The notes below the pieces were generated by a model. That model made no database searches and was not told the origin of the DNA. It saw only the letters and a program-made list of their open reading frames with translations. Below are positions 49,102 through 56,636 of a stretch of 64,000 nt of DNA, one piece after another (the first letter of the stretch is position 1; every line of letters starts with the position of its first letter). Source of the stretch: a virus; IMG/VR virus record IMGVR_UViG_3300034062_002410, positions 1 through 64,000 of that record; one strand, written 5' to 3'. Both the position numbers and the translations under genes were made by a program.

Positions 49102-49453
49102 AAACTAATTTTAATAATGTGAAAAAATCCTCAAAAGTCATAGTTACCAATGAACTATAATCATCCCTTTTCTTTCCTGGTTTACCTTGCTTATGATGTA
49201 TAAGCACTTTAGGAAATTGTTCTGAAAGTTTAGGAAGCTTAGTATCAATGTTCTTTAAGACCTCTTCAGGTTTCATTCCTTTATGTACTCCTGCTTTAAT
49301 TTGTACAAGTAAAGGAATATTTGCTAAATCTACTCCACCATCATCTAACATTCTTGATGCATATCTGCTTGTTTGACAATCAGGGAATAATTCCTTAAAC
49401 TTTTGGGCATAAAACCTTTCAGCGTTATGCCCTTTGTTTCTATTTTGATTCAT
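49085..49453 (-). CDS. Small PD-(D/E)XK nuclease, Holliday junction resolvase-like
   Basis: 122 residues. KGHNAERFYAQKFKELF contains E12, RMLDDGGVDLANI contains D42, and LVQIKAGVHKG has Q51-x-K53 in place of the common E-x-K. This is the compact nuclease fold of archaeal-type Holliday junction resolvases and related phage enzymes. Overlaps both neighbours by 14 and 17 bases. Expected role: cleaving branched DNA before packaging. The Gln replacing Glu could alter activity but also occurs in active members of this superfamily. Confidence 0.7.
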   Translation of the reverse strand: MNQNRNKGHNAERFYAQKFKELFPDCQTSRYASRMLDDGGVDLANIPLLVQIKAGVHKGMKPEEVLKNIDTKLPKLSEQFPKVLIHHKQGKPGKKRDDYSSLVTMTFEDFFTLLKLVYDNKK

Positions 49454-49928
49454 TAATAACTAGTTGTAATTTATCCTGTGATACAATGTAGGTGTCAACA
49501 TACTTACTCAAAGATAAGAGATAATTCATAATTTTAGAATACTTTTTATCAGCTACATATTTCTTATCAATATATAATGCTAAACAAGAATTTCTATAAT
49601 ACTGATACTCTCTTAACTTGATAAAATATTGCTTCTTGTGTTTATTAACTACTTGAGCTACTATATTTAATGTTAAAGAATCAACTATAATGCCTTTAGT
49701 AATAAACAAATCTTCTTTTGGTAAATAAGCTACTTTAGGAGTAGTTGTAAAAAATGCTGTTAATACTTTATCAGTAGATGTTTTATTAGCTTTTACTAAA
49801 TAAATAGTTGTGCCATTATTTCCATTAATGTTATTTGCACTACTAAAAAACTTATCTATATAAATTGTACTACCACTTACATAAGTATCATATCTTGGAA
49901 ATATAACATTGAAATCATCGTGCTTCAT
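49440..49928 (-). CDS. Unknown protein encoded between E1-like and resolvase-like genes
   Basis: 162 residues, beta-rich at the N-terminus (YDTYVSGSTIYIDKFF, TTIYLVKANKTSTD) and helical at the end. No family or motif recognised. It overlaps both the E1-like gene and the resolvase-like gene by 14 bases, so it is made in step with them. Because it is embedded directly after the Ubl-conjugation enzymes it might be a cofactor or substrate of that system; only the position supports this. Confidence 0.5.
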   Translation of the reverse strand: MKHDDFNVIFPRYDTYVSGSTIYIDKFFSSANNINGNNGTTIYLVKANKTSTDKVLTAFFTTTPKVAYLPKEDLFITKGIIVDSLTLNIVAQVVNKHKKQYFIKLREYQYYRNSCLALYIDKKYVADKKYSKIMNYLLSLSKYVDTYIVSQDKLQLVINESK

Positions 49929-50673
49929 AATTTTCAGTTAGTTTATTGAATGGTATAATGTAATCCCACATATAAGGAATCTTGAATACATTATCATCCC
50001 ACTCTGTAACATTAGAAATAATGTTTGTGACAAAACCTGTAATATGAGTAGCAATCATAGCTGCACCATGAGATACTTGTTTCATTGTACACATTAAATC
50101 TTCAACATCTGAATCTGCAAATAAATGATTATCAATATAATCCATATGAAACTGTTGATTATCACCAGGAATACAATAAATTCTCATTTGTTCCATCAAT
50201 AATCTACCATCTACAAACCAAATTTTATCTGGAGTTACAGAAGAATATTCATTGTTACAAACAGCAAGAAACTTTTCAAATAATAATTTTCTAGCTTCCA
50301 TATTGTCAAATGCAGAAATAATTATGATTGGAGATTCTCTACTTGCATAACCTCCTCTGGTATTAATCAAATTATATAGATTAGTTTCTTGAACAAGTTT
50401 CTCATTTCTATATGTAAATGAATAATCATTATCGTTAAATAAAGCAATAGTATTATGCAAAGCAATAACTTTAGATTCACCTATATCCTGATGTAAAAAC
50501 ATTTGTCCACCAAGATTATGTTCTTCTACTAAGTCATAATCTACACTTAATACATTAAAACCTGCTCTTGTTAAAAAGAAACTTGTCCAAGAACCTATAC
50601 CACCTGCACCAAATACTAATATTCTTGCTGGCTTGTTATACCACAATGCATCTTTGAACCTATCTTTACTCAT
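49915..50673 (-). CDS. E1/ThiF-like adenylyltransferase of a ubiquitin-like system
   Basis: 252 residues, a single ThiF/E1 domain. GAGGIGSW (22-29) is the nucleotide-binding Gly-rich loop. DYDLVEEHNLGGQ (D45, D47, N53, Q57) is the E1 motif contacting ATP, although the usual Arg before Gln is Gly here. ISAFDNMEARKLL carries D123, the Mg2+ ligand. C195 in DLMCTMKQ sits where the catalytic Cys of ThiF-like E1s is often found. E1s adenylate the C-terminal Gly of a Ubl and pass it to a Cys. The gene follows the JAMM gene with one base between and overlaps the next by 14. PRTRC-type ThiF proteins are the nearest family I can name. Confidence 0.85.
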   Translation of the reverse strand: MSKDRFKDALWYNKPARILVFGAGGIGSWTSFFLTRAGFNVLSVDYDLVEEHNLGGQMFLHQDIGESKVIALHNTIALFNDNDYSFTYRNEKLVQETNLYNLINTRGGYASRESPIIIISAFDNMEARKLLFEKFLAVCNNEYSSVTPDKIWFVDGRLLMEQMRIYCIPGDNQQFHMDYIDNHLFADSDVEDLMCTMKQVSHGAAMIATHITGFVTNIISNVTEWDDNVFKIPYMWDYIIPFNKLTENYEAR

Positions 50674-50674
50674 A

Positions 50675-51739
50675 TTACAATGTGTTTTCTTCTGTTAACA
50701 ATTCTATCAATTCACTCAACACAACAAATTCATCAGCACTAAATATTAACTCCTCAATAAACTCTTCCCAAGTATCATCTAATTCAGATTTAAGAATAAA
50801 TGGTTTTCCATAATACTCACCCATCCATTTCTTAAAATTAGATTTTATAGAAGCAGCATAATCATGTAGATTAAAATCTTGAAATTGAGTTACTGAATTT
50901 TCTAAATCTTCTAATGCTTGTTCTAAATTATCATTTGGAACATCCATACCTAATCTTAGAATTTTACAAAACAATGGTTCTGATGCATTAAACAAACTAA
51001 CTCCTTCAGAAGGCATTGCACTTGTATCTTGCCACCAAGTAGCTTCATCAAATAACTCTGTCTGAGTATATTTAGAATTAGATTTAGGTTTATAAAATTC
51101 AATCTTTGGAACAGGTTTAGGCTTGTTAATAGCTGTAAACTGATTTAAGAATGTTTCATCTACATTCCAAGTAGTTTCAGGTAGAACTATTTTACAATTA
51201 TAATTACCTACATATTCATCTTCTTCTGTTGATGATAATGTAGTTATAGAATTATCAATATTTTGAAACTCAAATGTTGTAGGTGTAACTGTTTTAATTC
51301 TAAATGCAATCTTTGCAGAAAACTCATGTCTATTATTTACAATAATACTTAGATAAGGCTTAATGTGTTCAGAGTTTTCTACAACTTCATCTGTATCTGT
51401 ACCTGAAAAGAATGTTTTCATGTTGTGATGTGAATGAAGATGTCCTATCTTTAAATGAAAATAATCTTTTTCCATCATATAAGATAATACTCTTTGGTCA
51501 AAAGAATACTCAGTAAATCCTGCACTACCTTTATCTAATGGAATCATATCCTCCACTTTAATATAGACAGTTTCAGGTTTTGCAAGGTCACCTTCAATTG
51601 AATAAAATGTACAACCACTCCATTCTACTTCATTGATGTAAGAACATAAGTATTGTATCTTTTCCCAAACTAAATGGGATAATTTTACAGGAATTATGTA
51701 CTCAAAATCATACAGTTTCAACTTTTTTATATTTTTCAT
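50675..51739 (-). CDS. JAB/JAMM-domain isopeptidase-like protein with C-terminal extension
   Basis: 354 residues. The zinc isopeptidase signature is complete: E39 in NEVEWSG, then H102-S-H104 followed after seven residues by S112-x-x-D115 (HSHHNMKTFFSGTD). JAMM proteins remove or process ubiquitin-like proteins after a C-terminal Gly-Gly. The domain takes the first 150 residues; the remaining 200 are an unassigned, partly acidic helical extension (about 265-354) that might bind partners. The gene overlaps the E2-like gene by 32 bases and is one base from the E1-like gene, so the three are co-expressed. A role in trimming the Ubl tail or in deconjugation is inferred from context. Confidence 0.85.
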   Translation of the reverse strand: MKNIKKLKLYDFEYIIPVKLSHLVWEKIQYLCSYINEVEWSGCTFYSIEGDLAKPETVYIKVEDMIPLDKGSAGFTEYSFDQRVLSYMMEKDYFHLKIGHLHSHHNMKTFFSGTDTDEVVENSEHIKPYLSIIVNNRHEFSAKIAFRIKTVTPTTFEFQNIDNSITTLSSTEEDEYVGNYNCKIVLPETTWNVDETFLNQFTAINKPKPVPKIEFYKPKSNSKYTQTELFDEATWWQDTSAMPSEGVSLFNASEPLFCKILRLGMDVPNDNLEQALEDLENSVTQFQDFNLHDYAASIKSNFKKWMGEYYGKPFILKSELDDTWEEFIEELIFSADEFVVLSELIELLTEENTL

Positions 51740-52931
51740 TTGCTAAATAATTTAGAATTTTATTATAATAATGATTTTCATTCAACTTGTTATAAATATA
51801 ACAAAGTGCTGGTTTAGTAATTTTAACTTCAAAGTTATCAGTTAATGATGCATTAGTTAATATTACAGGTCTTCTAGTTTTTTTAAATAAAACATACTTA
51901 CCTTCAATTTTATATTTCAAATCTACTGAACCAAGTTTGTTTACTACTTCTCCATTAGAATAGATAATAAAACTAAATGGATAACTTGAAAAAGAAAAAC
52001 CAGCTGAAATAAGTAACCCAACTAAAATCTTTTCAAAATAATCATCTTTAAATACTAATTCATTATTAATTAAGAAAATAGCATTCTCTTTAACTAGTCC
52101 ATCTATTAATAAATAAAGATACTTATTGTCAAAACTCCTAGTAATGTACTTAGTCAAATTAAACAATTCAATTACTGATGATTTAACTACTGTATTATCT
52201 GTAAGATATGACATTTTGATATATGGACCACCCTCTAATGACTCATACTGCAAATATGCTTTAAGATTGAGAAGAAATAAGTTAAATACATTTGGTATTT
52301 CTTCTTTATTCTTATTCAATATTTGTTCATATAACATCATCATTGACATAGTAATATCAGTACCTGAACCTAAACAAAAATTAGTAAAACCAACTGTAGC
52401 AGAAGAAGGTAAATGAGAATGACTATAATTCTTTTCAAGTTGTAATTCTGTAAAACTACCTCTCCTACCTAATAATCCTTTGTTATGTATATCACCTTGT
52501 TGAGTAATATGAAATTGTACATACATATCTGTTATGTGAATAGACCTATTAAGTTTATTAGTAACTTTTAATTCAGGATAATGTATTACAACAGTTAATC
52601 TAGGATAATAATGCATTATTTCAAAGTATAAATCACCATTATATGTAGTATTTATATATTCAAAATAGTTAAATGGAATTTTAGCATTAGTTTGATGATT
52701 TAAAATTCCAAAAGTATCAGATAATGCATGTACATTACAATCATAAGATAAATATATATCATAATCATATCCTTGTTTGTCTAACTCAGTTTTAATGATA
52801 TTGTAAAACCAAAATATGCTTGATAAATTTTTATTTAATGTTTTGTAATACAGCAAGTTATTGATTCTGTTTAAATCTACATTACGTTTTTGATTATTTT
52901 GATTATAAAACAATGATGCTATTCCTAACAT
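51708..52931 (-). CDS. E2-like (ubiquitin-conjugating fold) protein
   Basis: 407 residues. The central part (about 105-195) has an E2-like strand meander (YYPRLTVVIHYPELKVTN, then RSIHITDMYVQF), a YSHSHLP motif with H171 and H173, and FTNFCLGSGTDI where C186 is the candidate catalytic Cys. This Y-x-H-x-H...F-C-L-G pattern is the one I know from prokaryotic E2-like proteins found next to JAB and ThiF genes. N- and C-terminal regions are helical and unassigned. A terminator lies just upstream, so expression probably depends on read-through. The E2 call rests on motif spacing plus operon context; structure prediction would be needed to confirm it. Confidence 0.65.
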   Translation of the reverse strand: MLGIASLFYNQNNQKRNVDLNRINNLLYYKTLNKNLSSIFWFYNIIKTELDKQGYDYDIYLSYDCNVHALSDTFGILNHQTNAKIPFNYFEYINTTYNGDLYFEIMHYYPRLTVVIHYPELKVTNKLNRSIHITDMYVQFHITQQGDIHNKGLLGRRGSFTELQLEKNYSHSHLPSSATVGFTNFCLGSGTDITMSMMMLYEQILNKNKEEIPNVFNLFLLNLKAYLQYESLEGGPYIKMSYLTDNTVVKSSVIELFNLTKYITRSFDNKYLYLLIDGLVKENAIFLINNELVFKDDYFEKILVGLLISAGFSFSSYPFSFIIYSNGEVVNKLGSVDLKYKIEGKYVLFKKTRRPVILTNASLTDNFEVKITKPALCYIYNKLNENHYYNKILNYLANEKYKKVETV

Positions 52932-52946
52932 ATAGATATAAATTAA

Positions 52947-52975
52947 AAAGAGCCTGATTGTTAGTCAGGCTCTTT
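52947..52975 (-). terminator. Internal terminator between Ubl gene and E2-like gene
   Basis: A perfect 11-bp stem (52947-52957 with 52965-52975) with a 7-base loop; on the - strand it is followed by a T run. Only 15 bases separate it from the E2-like start, leaving little room for another promoter. It would make the Ubl transcript more abundant than that of the enzymes downstream. Confidence 0.85.
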
Positions 52976-52989
52976 AGTTAGAAAATAAT

Positions 52990-53637
52990 TTAAATCTTTC
53001 CTTTCATCTTACTAATCCACTCATTTTCTGCATCTGTAAGTAAATCTGACTTTGTATTCATAGACTCACAAATAGTAGCAGCAGATACATGACCATTAAT
53101 AAGGTCAAATGCAAGTTCAAAATCATCTTTTCTTGCTTTATACTCATTACTAAAACGTAATGTATTTATAGCAGATTCTAAAAGGTGAGATTCATCTTCT
53201 TCATCCTCATTGTCATAATTATCTTCAACATACTCTTCTTCATAATCATCATCTTCACTTTCATTTTTCCAAGATAACAAAAGAGCTTCTAACTCATCTT
53301 TAGATTTGTTAGTGTAGTTTTTGTTACCTGCATTAAAATGCTCGTGTGCAGCTTTTTTGTCATCTTCAAATGCTTGTTTGATTTGTAGTCTTATCTCACT
53401 ATAAGATAATCCACCACTCTTAGTTTTCTTAGGAGCTAGCATTAGTACAAATTCGCCATCAGGAAGAACAGCTTCATCTAACTCTAAGTTAGAATTGTTT
53501 TTGTTCTCTACTGCTGTCATATCAGATACTGAATAACCTTTATTAGTCAATTCATTTTTAAGTTGACCCCAGTTAGTTGCATTAGAGTCTACTACTGCGA
53601 TACCTGTTGCAGTAGAATAAATTTTAATTTTTCTCAT
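52990..53637 (-). CDS. Ubiquitin-like protein with internal Gly-Gly and acidic C-terminal tail
   Basis: 215 residues. Residues 1-74 look like a beta-grasp domain: strands MRKIKIYST and GIAVVDS, helix NWGQLKNELTNKG, then SVSDMTAVE and a last pair LDEAVLPDGEFVLMLAPKK. The domain ends KTKSGG with the two Gly at exactly 75-76 (codons 53410-53415), the position they hold in ubiquitin. A 139-residue extension follows with a strongly acidic stretch (EDDDYEEEYVEDNYDNEDEE, about 127-148). E1, E2 and JAMM-like genes follow on the same strand, and the primase gene lies 12 bases upstream. Cleavage after Gly76 would expose a ubiquitin-like end. The fold call is my reading of the strand pattern, not an alignment. 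Confidence 0.7.
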   Translation of the reverse strand: MRKIKIYSTATGIAVVDSNATNWGQLKNELTNKGYSVSDMTAVENKNNSNLELDEAVLPDGEFVLMLAPKKTKSGGLSYSEIRLQIKQAFEDDKKAAHEHFNAGNKNYTNKSKDELEALLLSWKNESEDDDYEEEYVEDNYDNEDEEDESHLLESAINTLRFSNEYKARKDDFELAFDLINGHVSAATICESMNTKSDLLTDAENEWISKMKGKI

Positions 53638-53649
53638 TGTCTTAATAGT

Positions 53650-54624
53650 TTAAAATAAAAAATTGATTAATTCTTGTTTTTTTCCTGCTTTAATAATGTC
53701 TGCAGGATCTTTTTCATCAAATGGTAATACTACACTTATAGCTTTAGAACTATAATGATTGTTAATATATTTTACTACTTTGTTAGATGCAGGTATACCA
53801 GCTTTATCATTGTCAAATAATACTATTACTTGATTAAATACTGAAATATACATTGATAATATTGATATATCAGGTAACATACCTTCATTTTGAAAATATA
53901 TAGCATCTTTACCAAGATTAGTTAACACTCTCCAATCTTTATAACTCTTAGTTATATATAATGTATCACCTACAAATGGAAGATTCTTTGTACCACCAAT
54001 AGTATTTTTAGTAGTATTAGTTATCCATTTATATTCTTTAGATTTTGGCTTACATATTTTAATACCTTCACTTTTATATGAAATAGTGTAGGTAGTTTCT
54101 TGTGGAAAAGGTGTAAATATGTTTCCATTAACTTTAAACCATTTGGTAGCAAATATATTATCTGCTATAAGTTGGGAACTTGTTATCTCATATTGTGACC
54201 AATATGTTTTATGATAATCATCAAATGGCTTAGGACAAAACTCTAACAATTTAGATGAAGATGTGGTAGATACAATGGATTGTGATTGTGATTTATAATC
54301 TACATATTCTGATTTACCTTTAAATGAATTGTTATCCATTATATAAGTTATAGCATCTTTTAATGATAAGTTATAATACTCTTGTATTATACCAATAGCA
54401 TCTAAATTTACTACACCATAAGTACTTGCAAAATCAGTAAAATATAATTTACCATTTCTCCATTGTATCCAACATCCAGGGCTATCATCAATTCTAAAAG
54501 GACTTTTTATATATACATTAGTTTCAAATTGACCAAAAACATGATTAAATATTTGTTCTTGGTTAATGTATTTAAATACATCTTCTATTGATGAAAATGT
54601 AAAATCATCTTGATAGCCATACAT
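53650..54624 (-). CDS. DNA primase, DnaG-type with TOPRIM domain
   Basis: 324 residues. The N-terminal half (IKSPFRIDDSPGCWIQWRNG, LYFTDFASTYGVVNLDAIG) is the zinc-ribbon-like/N-terminal region of phage DnaG primases, although the zinc Cys ligands are missing. The C-terminal half has TOPRIM elements: LYITKSYKDWRVL where Lys and Ser stand at the usual Glu position, VIVLFDNDKAGIPAS (the D-x-D Mg2+ site), and EKDPADIIKAG. It makes RNA primers for the DnaB-like helicase/PolB fork encoded upstream. Adjacent to the Ubl gene by 12 bases. The N-terminus MYGYQDD resembles that of the next upstream gene. Confidence 0.8.
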   Translation of the reverse strand: MYGYQDDFTFSSIEDVFKYINQEQIFNHVFGQFETNVYIKSPFRIDDSPGCWIQWRNGKLYFTDFASTYGVVNLDAIGIIQEYYNLSLKDAITYIMDNNSFKGKSEYVDYKSQSQSIVSTTSSSKLLEFCPKPFDDYHKTYWSQYEITSSQLIADNIFATKWFKVNGNIFTPFPQETTYTISYKSEGIKICKPKSKEYKWITNTTKNTIGGTKNLPFVGDTLYITKSYKDWRVLTNLGKDAIYFQNEGMLPDISILSMYISVFNQVIVLFDNDKAGIPASNKVVKYINNHYSSKAISVVLPFDEKDPADIIKAGKKQELINFLF

Positions 54625-54651
54625 GGGTTAATGTTTATTGGTTAAATAAAA

Positions 54652-55437
54652 CTAGTCCCAAGAACTTTGAATTGGTTCTGTTCCATCAGTAGCTTTAGCA
54701 AAATTAGAAGTCATAAACCAATCAGTTCTTGTTACTGGGTGAAGTACAAAGTTACCATTATCTTCTTTTACATAAATCAAACCTTTATTAGAATCTACTG
54801 TTATAGTAGCATCTCCAATACTAAGATTAAATTTCTTAGCTCCACCATTAGTTACAGGATAATCTGTACCTCTAAATGTAAAAGTCATAGCTTTACCATC
54901 AATAGTGATAGGCTCATAGTTACCTTCTTCAGCAAATACAAATACTTTACCTTGTTTTACATTAGATGGGATTTCTACATACTTAGTACCATTGTCATTC
55001 TTAGAAGTCCATTGATATTGACAAAATACATCTAAGTTAATAGAACTAAAATCAGTAGGTAATAACTTAGCAAGAGCATTACAGTAAGATTTAAAGTTAG
55101 ATACTCCCAATAATCCTTGTTTTAAATCTTCTTCAGTTATAAAACATTTCATTAATTGAGAAATCTTAGCATTAAATTCATTAAATGCAGCTCTCATTTC
55201 ATTACTGCGAGGGTCAGTAATTTTGTTGCCATTTTTATCAATAGCTTGAGTTACAGGAAATTGACGCCAGTTTTTAACTGCTCCTCCTGAAAATTCAAAT
55301 GCAATATCAATACATTCCTGAGCAGCACCATCTTTGCCACCATTAGGATTAAACTCAAACTTCGTCATCTTAACTCCTTGGTTAAGACCAAAATTCATTG
55401 AACTTGATGATTTCTCATCATTTGCATATCCATACAT
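54652..55437 (-). CDS. Possible single-stranded-DNA-binding or replication accessory protein
   Basis: 261 residues. The opening (MNFGLNQGVKMTKFEFNP, then AQECIDIAFEFSGGAVKNWR) is a strand-rich domain, and the C-terminal part has another beta region (GKVFVFAEEGNYEPITIDGK). The protein ends in an SSWD tail, slightly like the acidic tails of SSBs. The neighbours are primase, an HTH protein and a Sak4-like ATPase, so a DNA-binding role is plausible, but I see no definite OB-fold motif. Ends in TAG, showing the standard code is used. Confidence 0.5.
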   Translation of the reverse strand: MYGYANDEKSSSSMNFGLNQGVKMTKFEFNPNGGKDGAAQECIDIAFEFSGGAVKNWRQFPVTQAIDKNGNKITDPRSNEMRAAFNEFNAKISQLMKCFITEEDLKQGLLGVSNFKSYCNALAKLLPTDFSSINLDVFCQYQWTSKNDNGTKYVEIPSNVKQGKVFVFAEEGNYEPITIDGKAMTFTFRGTDYPVTNGGAKKFNLSIGDATITVDSNKGLIYVKEDNGNFVLHPVTRTDWFMTSNFAKATDGTEPIQSSWD

Positions 55438-55498
55438 AATTATAAGATTTACTTATTATAAAGGGTTATAAAATTACAAATTAATATTTAAAAGAAAA

Positions 55499-55521
55499 AG
55501 GGAAAAGGGTTACTTTTCCCT
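55499..55521 (-). terminator. Terminator downstream of HTH gene
   Basis: An 8-bp stem (55499-55506 with 55514-55521) with a 7-base loop; on the - strand a T-rich stretch follows. It separates the HTH gene from the possible ssDNA-binding gene. Confidence 0.7.
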
Positions 55522-55529
55522 ATTATTCT

Positions 55530-55814
55530 TTATTCGAATACAGCTAATGTAGAATCTATTACTGGTGTTTCTTCTACATTTTCTACAGGATTAGTGATTT
55601 CACTAATTACCTTTTGAGTTACAATTACTTCTTGAGTAACATCATCCAACAAATCAATAGGTTGTTCTACTTTTTTAGTCTTTCTACCTTTAAGAAGTGG
55701 GTGATTAAATACAGATTTAAGTTGAGCAGTACTAAGGTTGTACTTTTCCTTAATCTGTTGTCTTGTTTGACCATTAGTTAGGTCATTGAGGATTTCTGAA
55801 ATTTTGATTTGCAT
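55530..55814 (-). CDS. HTH-domain protein
   Basis: 94 residues. Residues 5-43 (EILNDLTNGQTRQQIKEKYN then LSTAQLKSVFNHPLLKG) form a helix-turn-helix with the typical spacing of a small DNA-binding regulator. The RKTKK stretch after it is basic. The remainder is acidic and disordered (DLLDDVTQEVIVTQKVISE). Located in the replication operon between a Sak4-like ATPase and a terminator, so it may regulate early genes or coat origin DNA. I recognise the type as conserved in crAss-like genomes but know no function. Confidence 0.65.
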   Translation of the reverse strand: MQIKISEILNDLTNGQTRQQIKEKYNLSTAQLKSVFNHPLLKGRKTKKVEQPIDLLDDVTQEVIVTQKVISEITNPVENVEETPVIDSTLAVFE

Positions 55815-55842
55815 TGTTTAAAAAATTAAAATAGTTAAAAAA

Positions 55843-55929
55843 TTATTGTTTAGTTGGTTGTACACTATATACTAGTGTATATTGTTTCTTTTCAATTTTG
55901 ACTCTTGGTCTTTTCTTATTCTCCTTCAT
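55843..55929 (-). CDS. Possible 28-aa basic mini-protein
   Basis: The frame from ATG at 55929 to TAA at 55843 gives MKENKKRPRVKIEKKQ then YTLVYSVQPTKQ. It overlaps the Sak4-like stop by 14 bases, the same overlap seen at three other gene pairs in the window, which favours a real coupled gene. A 7-bp palindrome (55861-55867 with 55873-55879) lies inside and could instead be an operator. Without a homologue I treat it as tentative. Confidence 0.35.
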   Translation of the reverse strand: MKENKKRPRVKIEKKQYTLVYSVQPTKQ

Positions 55930-56620
55930 AATATTTGTTTACTTGTTTAATTACATAACCTAAGTCATTTGGAATATAGAGTGAAAACATACCTGCTGCA
56001 GATTTAGCAGGATATCTACCATCAAAGTTTGTGACAAATTGCTTAATAGCTTTTTTATTCTTTGAATCAAAATCTTGAGTGCCATAAAGGACAATGTCAA
56101 ACTTACCCTCTAATGAAATATATTGGTCAATCATTTTGCCAACAGTTTTGGCTTTATATGAAGTACCAAAAGTATTTTGAATTTCCTCAGGATGAGTAAG
56201 CACTATTACATTGCCTTTAAACTTCTGTATTGCTTTAAAGATTTGACCAATGAAATAGCCAATGTCAGAAAATTTATCAAAGCCACTAGTCTTGGCTTTA
56301 TCCATATAATAATCTGCCATTAGATATTGAAAATCATCAATTACTAAGTTCTTAATCTCAGGTTTTTTATCATTAAGAATACCAATAAGACCTGCTATTG
56401 CCATACCATCATTAGTATCTACATAATTACCAGTAGATAAATCTTTACCTTCTATTGCTTTATAAAGTTTCTTCCAACCTCTTGATGGAAAATCTTTACC
56501 ACTTACATTTACAATAAAAGTTTCTTTAGGGTCTAAACCCTTAATTCCAAGTTCCTCACTTGGGCAGATAGCAGTACTTTTGCCGAAACCTGATTCAGCA
56601 ATTACCATAATTTTTGCCAT
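55916..56620 (-). CDS. Sak4-like ATPase (RecA-like, single-strand annealing type)
   Basis: 234 residues. Walker A is AESGFGKST (8-16), Walker B is NLVIDDFQYL (about 91-100), and HPEEIQNTFG plus FVTNFDGRYPAKS follow, in line with the Sak4 family of phage recombination ATPases. Sak4 proteins anneal or load onto single strands with the help of SSB. The gene is close to a DnaB-like helicase, primase and RecE-like nuclease in one operon, which supports a recombination/replication role. A closely related AAA_24 annotation is possible. Confidence 0.75.
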   Translation of the reverse strand: MAKIMVIAESGFGKSTAICPSEELGIKGLDPKETFIVNVSGKDFPSRGWKKLYKAIEGKDLSTGNYVDTNDGMAIAGLIGILNDKKPEIKNLVIDDFQYLMADYYMDKAKTSGFDKFSDIGYFIGQIFKAIQKFKGNVIVLTHPEEIQNTFGTSYKAKTVGKMIDQYISLEGKFDIVLYGTQDFDSKNKKAIKQFVTNFDGRYPAKSAAGMFSLYIPNDLGYVIKQVNKYYEGE

Positions 56621-56636
56621 TGTTTTGTTTTTAAAA

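Noticed and set aside
54652-55437. Confident SSB assignment
   Set aside because: Position fits but no OB-fold motif or typical acidic SSB tail was clear; kept only as a possibility.
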